Shown here piece by piece: positions 10,751 to 20,639 of a stretch of 64,000 nt of DNA. Where the stretch lies: the NCBI RefSeq assembly GCF_000471905.2, contig NW_006498435.1, positions 2,641,280-2,705,279 of the forward strand. Reading direction: 5' to 3'. The position numbers and the translations under genes were made by a program. This stretch comes from Amborella trichopoda (Eukaryota > Streptophyta > Magnoliopsida > Amborellales > Amborellaceae). The notes below the pieces were generated by a model that saw only the letters and a program-made list of their open reading frames with translations, did no database searches and had not been told where the DNA came from. Each line of letters starts with the position of its first letter. The first letter of the stretch is position 1.

Positions 10751-11262
10751 ATGGTTAGCGTTATGATTGTGACCGAACCTAATGAAAAACAGAAAGAACG
10801 CATGGATAGGTTCGAACAGATGATGCGAGGATTGATGGAGAAGATTGATGGCATGGAAAGTATGTGACCCCCAGGCAATGCATCCCATCATGACGTCGAC
10901 TCCCATCACTTGAACGAAGCAGCTCTTAGGAAGCCTCCTCCTCCTGCCTCACAGGACAATTTTGTCCCTCACCCCATCTCATAGGCAAACCTTGATGCCA
11001 TGGTAAGCTTCCCCTGTTCGATCAGGTACCGTTTCTAGGTATACAGGGTACAACATTCTACCAAAAAAGGCTAATAGGAGACAACGGCTAATGGGAGACA
11101 ACGGCTAATGGGAGAGAGACAACGGCTAATGGGAGACTCCTCCTCCATCAGTTTGTTGAAACCCTTGATGGCTGGGCTTTTTAGTGGTATGCTCAGCTTC
11201 TCCCAAATTCAGTACATACTTGGGAGGAAATGGAGCAACTATTCCACCAGTGCTTCTTGGCT
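10751..11262 (+). pseudogene. gag: gag N-terminal half of element A, truncated
   Basis: ATG at 10751 begins MVSVMIVTEPNEKQKERMDRFEQMM, the same start as in E at 33784. The retrotransposon gag core is entered at about 11150 ('LHQFVETLDGWAF', 'WYAQLLPNSVHTWEEMEQLF'), which matches D and E. Gag coats genomic RNA in the cytoplasmic particle. In-frame stops are present, and a 17-bp unit (GGCTAATGGGAGACAAC) is tandemly repeated about four times at 11069-11140, just before the core. Homology stops at about 11262, where unrelated element C sequence begins. Confidence 0.75.
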
Positions 11263-11339
11263 TTAGGGTTATCTAGGCCTGCTATTGGCCGAAGTGGATA
11301 ACTATAGGATGCGTTTTGGGTAGGGTTTCTTTTTTTTTA

Positions 11340-11353
11340 TATATATATAAAAA
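11340..11353 (+). promoter_or_regulatory. TATA box upstream of the plus-strand PMD ORF
   Basis: TATATATATATAAAAA-type sequence follows a T-run and is followed by about 110 bases of C/T-rich leader and then the ATG at 11481. Spacing and composition look like a genuine plant core promoter with a short 5' UTR. Confidence 0.55.
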
Positions 11354-11480
11354 TCAGCCCCCTCCCATTCTTCCCTTATCTTTCAATCTCAATTTTCTTC
11401 CTCTCATCTTCATCCTCTCCCTTCTTCATCATCTTCCCTCTGTTTTTACATATTTTCCTTGCTCTCAACTTCAAGCTTTC

Positions 11481-13054
11481 ATGGCTCCTAAGAAGGACAA
11501 TGCGATCTCCAAGGGAAAAGGAAAGGTTCTCGAGCGGGTTGACAATGAAAGAGAGGAGGAGGCTTTGCCACTTTTCCCTAGGGTTAGGCACTTCCTTGAA
11601 GGTCTGCCCTCTCATATTTCACAGTGCCTTCGATCGAGTGAATTTCAACGTGTCAATGGATTCCCTGTTATTGGGCTGTGGTTCATGGATTGGTTTCTTT
11701 CCACTCGGTAGTGGCCCGAGATCATGGCCCTTCTAGCCTCAATCTTTATGATAGGCATCTTGAACACGGCCTCTTGCCATGTGAACTTTCCACTTCTCGA
11801 AGCTCTTGCTGAAAGGTTTAACTATCAGATGAACACTTTCTCTCTTCCTATAGGCGAGACAATGCCAACTTTGGAGGAAGTTGCCAGGATTTTTGGTTTG
11901 AACTTGGCTGGGCTTGCATATCAACCCTCCACTACCACTAATGACCACTCTATCATGGCTGCGCTACTATTGGGGGTTTCTTATTCTTCTCGTGGTCAGT
12001 GGGATGATATGGAGTTGTTGGTCCGGAATCGCGAGCAATCTCGAGCAGCTGAACAAATCTGTATATTCCTTTTTGTGTTGTTGGGCTTCATTCTTTTCTC
12101 GAGTGGTCGTAAGATGGTTCGCAGTTCCCTTATTCCTTTAGTCCATGCTTTCTGGGAACAAGTGGTTACACTATTGTTTCGATCATGTTGGCGGGCCTAA
12201 ACCGGGGTCTTCACGACAGAGTCACGCAAGGTGACCAATTTATTGAGGGCAGTGTCCTGATTTTGCAGCTATTATTTTTAACATAATTTTATTTATTTTT
12301 CCCCTGAAACTCAGTTTTGAGGATGGTGTCCTGATTTTATGCAGATCTAGGCTTACGAACACATTGCTGTTGTCCACCCTCCTCCGTCAACGATGGCTGT
12401 ATCTACTGCTCTGGAACTGGCATATGTCATTGACACCACTCGACCCCAGAATGTCAATTATTTTCACAGGATTCTTGACAAGTTGTCGTCATTCGATTGG
12501 GTGATCAGAGGTCTTGAAAATGTGTCTCTATTGCTCCTTGCTATGGGGCATTCATTCCTTATTTTGGCGGGGCAGCACTTCACAGAGGCGTAATTCCCTC
12601 AAAGGGTGCTTCGCCAGTTTCGCCATACTCATAATTATACCTCTCCAGGAGAGGCGATCGATCGTCGCCTTATCTTTCTGCTTCATCGGCATTCTTCCAC
12701 TCTTCTGCTTAAGGCGAGTTTGTCTTGGAAGGGAAAGAAGCCCTCTTCTAGCAAGGGGCTGGCTAAGCAAGACAGGCCCACAACTACTTCGAACTATGAT
12801 TCTTGGTGGGAACGTGCCTGCCCTCTTCCACTATGCCCTAAATCTTCGAGACTTCGTGGTGAGTCTTCCGCTCTAGCTCAGGATCTCGTGCCCCATCGGG
12901 AAGATAGTGTCTCTTGTTCTAATAAATGAATCAAATTGAATGAGGATGTATCTGACATTAGTTTGGAAGATGCCGAAGCCGAATTGGCTCGATGGGTGCC
13001 CTTTGTGGCGAAACTCAACGAGAAGGACGTTGATCCGAAACCGAAGACTGAATA
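11481..13054 (+). pseudogene. Plant mobile domain (PMD) protein, plus strand, broken
   Basis: The frame starts MAPKKDNAISKGKGK (basic N-terminus). After an in-frame TAG at 11709 it enters a PMD-like core: 'LLEALAERFNYQMNTFSLPIGE', then 'TMPTLEEVARIFGLNLAG', then 'SSLIPLVHAFW'. A frameshift at about 12165 precedes 'AGLNRGLHDRVTQGDQ'. After a 74-bp duplication or insertion (12243-12344) the sequence continues 'AYEHIAVVHPP', 'VLRQFRHTHNYTSP', 'YDSWW' and ends with an acidic tail '...KDVDPKPKTE' at 13054. PMD proteins are found both as plant genes (MAIN/MAIL family) and inside plant transposons. Here it lies tail to tail with the minus-strand pol, like an antisense ORF of a Tat element. Activity is excluded by the breaks. 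Confidence 0.65.
12243..12344 (+). repeat. Direct repeats bracketing a 48-bp AT-rich insert in the PMD ORF
   Basis: TTGAGGGCAGTGTCCTGATTTTGCAG (12243-12268) recurs as a close copy at 12317-12344. Removing one copy plus the insert reconnects 'DQFIEGSVLILQ' to 'AYEHIAVVHPP'. It is either a duplication with filler DNA or an intron-like insert, since each copy ends in CAG. Confidence 0.6.
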
Positions 13055-13339
13055 ACCAAACATATTGTCTTTTCTTTACATATTTTTTTTTTCTTTGGCA
13101 TGAATAAGTTGATCTCCTGATCAGCACTATTTTTCAGTAGTTTTGTTGAAGTTGGTAAGGAATTTCGGTCTCAAGATCAGATTTGATCATGAGAATGCAT
13201 GTAATGAATCCATTTTCAATGGATGAGTAAAATCTGAAATTGCGACCAATCCAAAATTTTGTTTTGTATTCTGACTGATTTCTTAGGACGGTGGAATCCT
13301 CTTTTATTTTTCAAAATTTTCCAAAAATTGTTTTTGATT
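13055..13339. other. No gene; AT-rich sequence after PMD ORF
   Basis: The stretch follows the PMD stop codon and leads into the hairpin array. Nothing recognisable. Confidence 0.5.
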
Positions 13340-14425
13340 ATAATAGGGTGGGTGACACGGACCGTGTCGTCCAGGCGGCACGAGGCATGCCGCCCATGTA
13401 TATATATATATATATATTATTTTTAAATGAGGTGAGCGACACGGTTCGTGTCGCTCGGGCAACACAAGACGTGCCGCCGATATGTAATTTTTGTTTTTTT
13501 CATAACTGAGGTGGGCGACACAAATTGTGTCTCCAAGGCGGCACGTCTAATTTTTTTAATTAAAGAGGTGGACGACACAGTTCATGTCACCCGGGTGGCA
13601 TGAGACGTGCTGCCCATTTGAAATTTTTTTTTTCTTTTTTTCATAGCTAAGGTGGGTGACACGGGTCGTGTCGCCCGGGCAGCACGAGATTTGCCACCCA
13701 TGTAATTTTTTTTTTTTTAAAATGAGGTGGGCGACACAGTTCGTGTCGCTCGGGTGGTAGGGGACAGGTTGCTCATCTAATACTTTTTATTTTAAAAAAA
13801 ATGAGGTGGGTGACATGAACATGTAAATTTTTTTTCTTTAAATGAGGTGGGAGACACGTTTCGTGTCGCCTGGGCGGCACGAGACGTGCTGCCCTTATGT
13901 AATTTTTTTTTTTAAATGAGGTGGGTGACATGGTTCGTGTCGCCCCGGCTGCACGAGACACGCCGCCCATGTAATTTTGTCTTTTTTTAAAAAAATTGAG
14001 GTGGGCTACAAGAGAAGTGCCGCTCATGTAAATTTAATTTTTTTTTTTAATTTTTAAAATGAGGTGTGCGATATGATTCATGTCGCCTGGGTAGCACGAG
14101 ACGTGCTGCCCGTGTAAATGATTTTTTTTTTAAAAAAAAAAAATGAGGTGGGCGACGAGGTTCATGTCGCCCAGGTGGTACGAGAAGTGCCGCCCATGTA
14201 TATATATATATATTTAATGAGGTGAGAAAGTTCATTTCGCCTTGGTCTTGTGCCGCCCATGTAAAGTTTTTTTTTGAATGAGGTGGGTGACACGGTTCAT
14301 GTTGCTCAAGCAACACAACTCGTGCCACCCATATGTAATTTTTTTTTTATTAAAACTGAGGTGGGGTAGCACGAGGCATGCTGCCCAGTTTTGGAGAAAC
14401 GAGACATGCTGCGTAAAGGTTTGTC

Positions 14426-14491
<66 letters not shown>

Positions 14492-14645
14492 GGGAGAATT
14501 CTGCCCTTGTTGGGATGTCCTTTGCAACCTTTCCCTTGTTATGGGGAGATTGAAAACCCCTTCTCGTTTCTTATTTATTTAGTTATTTATTTATTGCCCC
14601 TGTTGGGGAGAAAGAGGGTTGGGCGACACTAGGTGTGTCGCCCCC
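13340..14645. repeat. Tandem array of GC double-hairpin units (about 70 bp)
   Basis: About 15 degenerate units. Each has GAGGTGGGCGACAC, a 5-base loop, GTGTCGCCC, then GGGCGGCAC, a short loop, GTGCCGCCC, then ATGTAA and an A/T-rich spacer of 15-30 bases. Both GC blocks are near-perfect 8-bp stems, so each unit can form two adjacent hairpins. An isolated last copy is at 14617-14645. Related GC hairpins occur at 23480-23955 on the other side of the same gag-pol. Short ORFs across the array are meaningless. Confidence 0.9.
14430..14485 (+). repeat. Poly-T tract, 56 T
   Basis: Uninterrupted T-run within the hairpin array; on the minus strand it is a poly-A. It may be slippage, or the A-tail of a retroposed RNA, but no retroposon body is recognised next to it. 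Length may be unreliable in the assembly. Confidence 0.9.
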
Positions 14646-15656
14646 TTAATGTGAACCTTTTTTTTTTTTTGCCCCTTTTTGGGGTCTTTTAACTTGTGCA
14701 TGTGTTATTGATTCGTTGAAGCATAGTGGAATACTTTCTTTGCGCACTCTTTTCAAACTGAATTTTACAAACTACGTCCCTTAGTTGTAGGGTCTTTTAT
14801 CTCGAATTTCCTGCTATTGGGTTGTCATATGCACACAAAGGGATGAGCTCACCTCATTTTTCCTCAAGGGATCAAATCGAGCGAAAAACACTCCCAGACT
14901 AGCCAATATCGTCTCTGGCGAGGTTGACCCATCTCTGATATGTGGTAGTTGATAGTTATACTCATACAACCATGGAGTGTCTGACTAGTTTCAATCTTCA
15001 TAACAGACGTAAGAAGTTGGCTTCGATAACGAGGCCAGATTGACTAACAGTTTAGCCTCTTGTAGTGAAGGAGGAAGTCCTTTCTAAAAGGGTTTTGTTT
15101 TTTAAAATGAATAATTTAAAAGTCAATTTCATAGCATTTTCAAAAGGGACGGGCTTTACAGTTTTGCCACCTGTGGCCCCTTTGATGGTTATTTTCTTTA
15201 TTATATTCAACCCAAAGATGATGAAAGGATTCCCTTGTGGGATGATGAGAACTCAGAAATCTCGAAGCTGTCTTTTTACCTTTGGAGCTTTCATCCTCTG
15301 CTTCGCGGATCCATGAAGAGTCCTTTGGATTCTTGCCGGGCTTTCCTCTTGGTGGGTCTTGACGGATTTCAGTGTTTGTCGAATCAATTTGATTTTCCAT
15401 TCATGTCACCCTCTTACATATTTTTGAGTTGGTTATGTTGGGAACCTGTAGGCTTTAGGAGGAGTCTTCGTCGTCCTTGTGCAGTATTATTCGAACTTTG
15501 TAAGTACTTGTTTGTACTTGAGTGCTTTGCTTCGAAAGCTCCTTCTTGGAGATCTTTTTATTCCTTTTATCTGTGGTGCCTTTTCAGGTTTTCACCATGT
15601 CCATTTATCTTATTTTATTTTATTTTTATATATATATTTTTCTTTGTGATGCCTTT
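14646..15656 (-). other. 3' region of element C downstream of pol, no gene
   Basis: Non-coding. Read on the minus strand, 'CATGGTGAAAACCTGAAA' occurs twice, at 15672-15650 (overlapping the pol stop) and 15598-15575. The same phrase occurs once in the 3' region of A-type DNA (about 30690-30710) and in variant form at about 50870-50890. The rest holds scattered ORFs without similarity that I can recognise. No LTR start or purine tract was found. Confidence 0.5.
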
Positions 15657-17000
15657 TCAGGTTTTCACCATGTTTTTTAGCCCGTTACATGTAGTATTTC
15701 TGAGATACATTGCATTAATGCGGTCATTGAGTTCGTACCCCTCCTGATTTTTTATTTTATAAGAATTGCCTACGTGCACCATGGTAACCACGAATGGTGC
15801 CTCTCAGTTAGGTTTGAACTTGCCTAAAGGGTGTGGATTTCCAGGAGTGTGGAAGATTTTCTTGAGTACCATGTCTCCTTTTTTGAACTGTCATGAAGCA
15901 ACTTTTCTTAGGTGTGACTTCTCGACCCTACGTTGATACGCAATGATATTTTGTGTCGCTCGTAGTCGTCTTTCATCAAAATTAATGAGAGCAGCGATTC
16001 GTGCTTCGATCATTTGCTCCTCATCTGAATTTCTATGAATGAGCACTCGGAGAGAAGGTATCTCAACTTCAATAGGTTGTACTGCTTCCATACCATACAC
16101 CAATGAGTATGGGGTCATGCCAGTAGGAGTCTTCTCAGTTTTTCGGTGGGCCCATAGGGCATCATTTAGCTTTTCATGCCAATCTTTCCCTCCTTCTATT
16201 ATTTTGTCTATGATTATGAGAAGTCCTTTATTTGTGGCTTCTGCTTGTCCATTTCCTTGAGGGTAGTATGGTGTGGAGAATTTATGTGTTATCTCAAAAA
16301 TTTTGCACACCTTAGTGACCTTTTCTTTTTTGAGATTGGATCTGTTGTTAGTGATGATTGACTCAGGGACTCCAAATCTGAATACAATGTTATTCTTTAT
16401 GAAACAGGCAATATGTTAACCTTCAATTTTAACAAATGATGCGGCCTCTACCCATTTGGTGAAGTACTATGTAGTCGTTAATATAAAATGGTAGCCTTTT
16501 GAGGCTTTTGGTGATATCATTCCAATGATATCAAGGCCCCACATGGAGAAGGGCCATACAGGCGGTGTTGAGTTGACTGATATGGATGGTGCAAGGATGA
16601 GGTCTCCATAGAGTTGACATTTGTGACACCTCTTAACGAACTTTCAACAGTCTTCAGCCATGGTGGTCCAGTAATAGCCTTGGCGCCTGATTTTCTGAGC
16701 TAAGGTGGTCGCCCTAGAATGACCTCTTTCATTGTGCAACTTTGTCAGTACTTGGTCAATTTCTGAGTAATTGAGGCACCGTAGAATGATGCCATTGAAA
16801 GATTTCTTGAACAGGAGGTCACCTCTTACTAAGAATCCCATTGAAAACCTTCGAAGGGCGTCTTTATCCTTTTTGGTGGCTCCTTCGGGGTATAACCCAT
16901 CTTTTAGCAGGGATAGAACATCGTGGAACCATGGTTTTGCCTTAACTAGTGCATCTAAAGCCATGAGAGATACTTCCCCATCATTCTCATTCTCTTGCTC
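15657..17000 (-). pseudogene. int: Integrase of element C, mutated
   Basis: Integrase inserts element cDNA into chromosomes. The N-terminal HHCC zinc finger is visible: 'LHNERGH' with the downstream pair 'CHKCQLYGD' at about 16615. The catalytic core begins 'WGLDIIG'. The second acid lies in 'ITNNR' where the family has ISDNG, so the Asp is Asn (codon 16347-16349). The third acid is in 'NGQAEATNK'. The C-terminal part 'KGDMVLKKIFHTPGNPHP...GKFKPN' leads to the stop at 15657-15659. Several in-frame stops occur. Loss of the catalytic Asp alone would make it inactive. Order after RNase H is as in Ty3/gypsy. Confidence 0.85.
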
Positions 17001-17560
17001 TATTTCTTTTTCAATCCTCAGTGGGGAAGGGTCATGTTTGTTCCTGATGTAGAATAGCAATGTGGTGATTTTTGGAGGAATATCGACTATTGAAGCAAGG
17101 GTTGCAAGGGTGTTGGCGAACCGATTATTTTCCCTAGTCATGTGCTGAAAGGTGATTTTCTTAAAATGTGGGATCATCTTTTCCACCTTTGCTTGATTTG
17201 AGATTTTCTTCTTTCACCCTCTAAATCCCTTGAACTTGGTTTATGACGAGTAAGGAGTCACCAATCACTCGTATTTACTGGATTTTCATTCTCATGGCAT
17301 TCTCAAGCCCGATTATTAAGGCCTTGTATTCAACAACATTATTGGTACATGGGAAATTCAATTTGATGGCTGTTAGCATTAAAATCTTCTCGAGTGAGCA
17401 TAGTATGACTCCCATACTTGACCCATATTTGTTCTTTGCACCGTCGAAGTATAGCTCCAAAATCAAGTCCTCAATTGTGAAGAGGTTCTTATCAGGGAGA
17501 TCCGTGTTTATGGGATTATTGTTTGACAATGCCTATTCAGCTAAGTGTCGGCAATGGCTT
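17001..17560 (-). pseudogene. rnh: RNase H of element C
   Basis: 'LELYFDGAKNKYGSS' supplies the first catalytic Asp and 'NNVVEYKALIIGLENA' the catalytic Glu, as in the Ty3/gypsy dual RNase H layout of Tat elements. 'FQHMTRENNRFANTLATLAS' at about 17165-17085 marks the end of the domain. A frame break lies between 17275 and 17186. RNase H would remove the RNA template during reverse transcription. Confidence 0.8.
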
Positions 17561-18800
17561 GTCCTTTGACTGATTTTTGAGTGACGTACTAGATCTCGAA
17601 CTCGCTCAATAGCATTCTCCACTTCACCAAACGTCCGTTGAGGACTGGCCACTCCAAGAGGTACTTGAGTGGGTCAATTTTTGATATGAGCTTGACAAAA
17701 TGAGATAAGACATAATATCTCAGTTTTTGCATGACCCACACAAGTGTTAAGCAGTGTTTCTCCACATCCGTGTATCTTGTCTCATAATTGATCATGGTTT
17801 TACTGATATTGTATATCGTTTTTTCTTTCCATGGTCATTATTTTGTCCTAAAATTGCCCCCTTGGTCTTGTTTTTCCCTAACATGTAAAGGAACAGGGGT
17901 TTATCTAGACTAGGAGGACTAAGGATGAGAGGTTTAGTGAGGTACTCCTTGATTTGATCAAACGCTTCTTGGCATTCATTGTCCCATATGAATGGGGTGT
18001 CTTTCTTAAGGAGTCTATTGAACGGTGGGCACTTATCCGCAAGTTGTGAAATGAAACGCCTTATGGCTTGTATGCGACCTTGAAGCCCACAGATTTCTCT
18101 GATGTTCTGAGAAAGAGGCATTTCAGTGATGGCTTGTAGTTTGGATGGGTCCACCTCAATGCCTCTTTGGTTTACTATAAAGCCCAGTAATTTGTCAGAT
18201 TCAACTCCAAAGGCACATTTTTATGGATTGAGTTTGAGTTGATGTTTCTAGAGTCTTTTGAAAATGGTTCTCAGATTGGTGAGATGATCAGACCTGGTTT
18301 TTGACTTGACCAGAATGTCGTCGACATAGTCTTCCATAATGGGTTGCATTAGATCATGGAAGATGTTAGTCATTGCTCGTTGATAAGTTGCTCTTGCATT
18401 TTTGAGACCGAAGGGCATGACTTTGTAACAGTAGGCTCCCCATTGTGTTATGAATGACGTCTTGGTTTGGTCTTCTTTTGGCATGAGGATTTGGTTGTAA
18501 CCCGAGAAGTTGTCCATGAATGACAACATCTACTAAGGCATCTATGTTTGGTAATGGAAAATTATCTTTGGGACGTGCTTTATTGAGGTCTCTGTAATCG
18601 ACACACACTCGGATCCTCTCGTCTTTCTTGGGCACGATCACTATATTGGCCAACCATTCTAACTAATCGACAGGGGTATTGAACTTCTCCTTGAGCAGTT
18701 TGTCGATTTCTTCTTTAATTTTGAGCTCAAGGTGGGATTTTGACGTCGAAGTTTTTGCCTTTTCGTTGAATATTAGGTGATGTTACACCAACGTGGGATC
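17561..18800 (-). pseudogene. rt: Reverse transcriptase of element C
   Basis: The motifs are in order: 'WLANIVIVPKKDERIRVCVDYRDLN' at about 18660-18590, 'FSGYNQILMPKEDQTKTSF', 'MPFGLKNARATYQRAM', and the catalytic 'YVDDILVKSK' at about 18320. These are followed by the connection region 'LQGRIQAIRRFISQLADKC' and 'KKDTPFIWDNECQEAF', and then 'YTDVEKHCLTLVW'. Frameshifts at about 18530 and 18160, plus stops, break the frame. Upstream DNA to 19068 is a degenerate linker. The motif set is typical of Ty3/gypsy pol. Confidence 0.88.
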
Positions 18801-19067
18801 TAGCCCTAACATATCATTGTATGACCAGGCGAAGACATCGTGATATTCCTTGAGAAAAGAAATAACATTTTCCCGCTCCTCAGAAGATAAGGAGGTTCCA
18901 ACCTTGGTTAACCTTGGGTCCTTCTTAGTTCCTAGGTTTACGTCAATCATCTCTTCGATGATAGCCGTTGGGTCACCATCGAATCTCTTCTTAAATTGCT
19001 CGACATGGGAAGTAAGTTCTTCAGGTTGAGAGATTTCTTTAGACTCTTCACTCTCTTGATCTTCATC

Positions 19068-19880
19068 TTAGTCATCCAATTCATTGTCTTGGGAATTATG
19101 CATCGTTACTGGGCTATCTTGAGTGAGAGTTGTTTTTGAAAATTCTTTTTCATTATTATCAGCTTTATCATGTTTTGAATTTTCCTCGGTTTTTGAAATG
19201 TCGTAAGAGGTGTCCCTTATGGGACTCACGAGAGAAATGTTGGGGACCGGATGCGTAGGGTGGTTAGATGGCCACCCCGCGCCTATCCGGATTTTGGCAT
19301 TGGGAAGGTACCACTGGTATGCTTCCAGTGATTCTTGAGATGAAAGAATGATCGACCAATTCCGTCTCTGGGTTGGTGTTAGTGGATGGGCACCCTTGGC
19401 TGTGTTAGAGCCAACTATGCACTCCTCCTCCAGATCTAGGTCAATAAATAGGTCTTCAATTAGTCCTTGTGTGTGCTGAGATGTGGAAGAGGGACTATCC
19501 TCTATTGGGGATTCGAAGATCACTTTCGACTGTTTTAGAAAACGGGCATTGAGAGGATCGAGACTTTGAATGCCCCTTGATATGAAGCATGGAGGGCTTG
19601 AAGGGTTTATCCATCTTTGAAATAGGGTGAGAGTACACCTGAGCCCTCTTCGATCTCCTTTTCCAGTTTTGGCTTCAGGTGATGCAGAAATTGCTTCCTT
19701 TACGCCTTGCTCTTGACTTCTCAAGCCCTGGCCTGGTTGGAAGCCTTGTGAGAGGAGCATGTGCTAAGCTTCTAGGGACCCAAAGCAGTATCGATGTTGG
19801 CATTGGATAATCTCCTCCATCGATGCGAAAGTACACAAAATTTGAGGAATGGGGTCGCCTGGCCTCTAGGTGTAAAGTGG
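19068..19880 (-). pseudogene. Protease-RT linker of element C
   Basis: A 230-codon open stretch ends at 19068 and overlaps, in another frame, the end of the protease-containing stretch. It is acidic toward its C-terminus ('EENSKHDKADNNEKEF'). No catalytic motif is present. Its position matches the variable linker between protease and RT in Tat-lineage polyproteins. Confidence 0.5.
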
Positions 19881-20600
19881 TAGAATCAGCTTGCTTGAAG
19901 GAAGCGAGCGGGATTTCCTTGAGCTCGACCCCTACGTCTAGCTTTCCGCTATCTGTGCTAGGATTAAGAAAAGGGGGGTCGGCACAAACCTTTGCAACGC
20001 CATTTTTGATAGGAAATTTTAGGCATTGATGTAGCGTGGAGGAGACCAAGAGGTTTTCGTGGAGCCAGGGTCTTACTAGCAGCATGTTGAAAGAAGGTTT
20101 TATGTCTAAGACATAAAACTTTACCGACTGAATGGTGGGGCCAATCTTGAGTGTGATAGGCAATATGGCCTAAGACTGCCTCTTAGTCCCATCATATGCA
20201 ATGATGGTTAACTGACATGGTTCGAAGTCATATGGGCTTTTTCTTATGTGCTTCACAGTTTTCATAGGGCATATATTCAAGGATGCCCCATTATCAACCA
20301 ACACTCTCCTTATCTCATATCCCTTCATGAAAATAGTGATATGAAGAGGCTGGACGTGAAAGCGATTAACATTAGCCGGGATGTCCTCATCCATGAATAT
20401 GATTGGCATTAGTGCCATTTGTTGGTTGATCATCTATCATAGCTCATCCGGCTGCGTGTTGCTCGGGATGTGGGTCTAAGTAAGAACCTTTTCAATTTGC
20501 GCTCTATGTGTTGGTGAATTCGCAAGCAGCTCCAAGATGGAGATTTGAGCCTAGATCTTCTCGAGATGAGTCGGTAGATCATAGGTGGTTGCGGATACTT
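19881..20600 (-). pseudogene. pro: Aspartic protease of element C
   Basis: 'RRVLVDNGASLNICPMKT' at about 20320 is the active-site region; it has Asn after the catalytic Asp (DNG rather than D-S/T-G). It is preceded by a degenerate 'ILELLANSPTHRAQIEKVL' and followed by 'ITLKIGPTIQSVKFYVLDI', 'PSFNMLLVRPWLHENLLVSS' and 'TLHQCLKFPIKNG'. These are the characteristic blocks of Tat/Ogre protease. The enzyme would cut the polyprotein. A stop near 20170 splits it and the N-terminal part is frame-shifted. Elements D and E have nothing equivalent. Confidence 0.82.
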
Positions 20601-20639
20601 GAGTTCTTTTATTAGGTTCATGATCCGCAACCCCTATTA

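Noticed and set aside
14430-14485. Poly-T as the tail of a LINE or SINE
   Set aside because: No retroposon body, target duplication or Pol III box found next to it; kept only as a low-interest note.
13340-14645. Hairpin array as a tRNA cluster or microRNA gene
   Set aside because: No cloverleaf or A/B box; stems are 8 bp with about 5-base loops, too short for a microRNA precursor.
15065-15747. ORFs of 83 and 170 codons on the plus strand as host genes
   Set aside because: They lie in the 3' region of element C, antisense, with no recognisable domain or start context.
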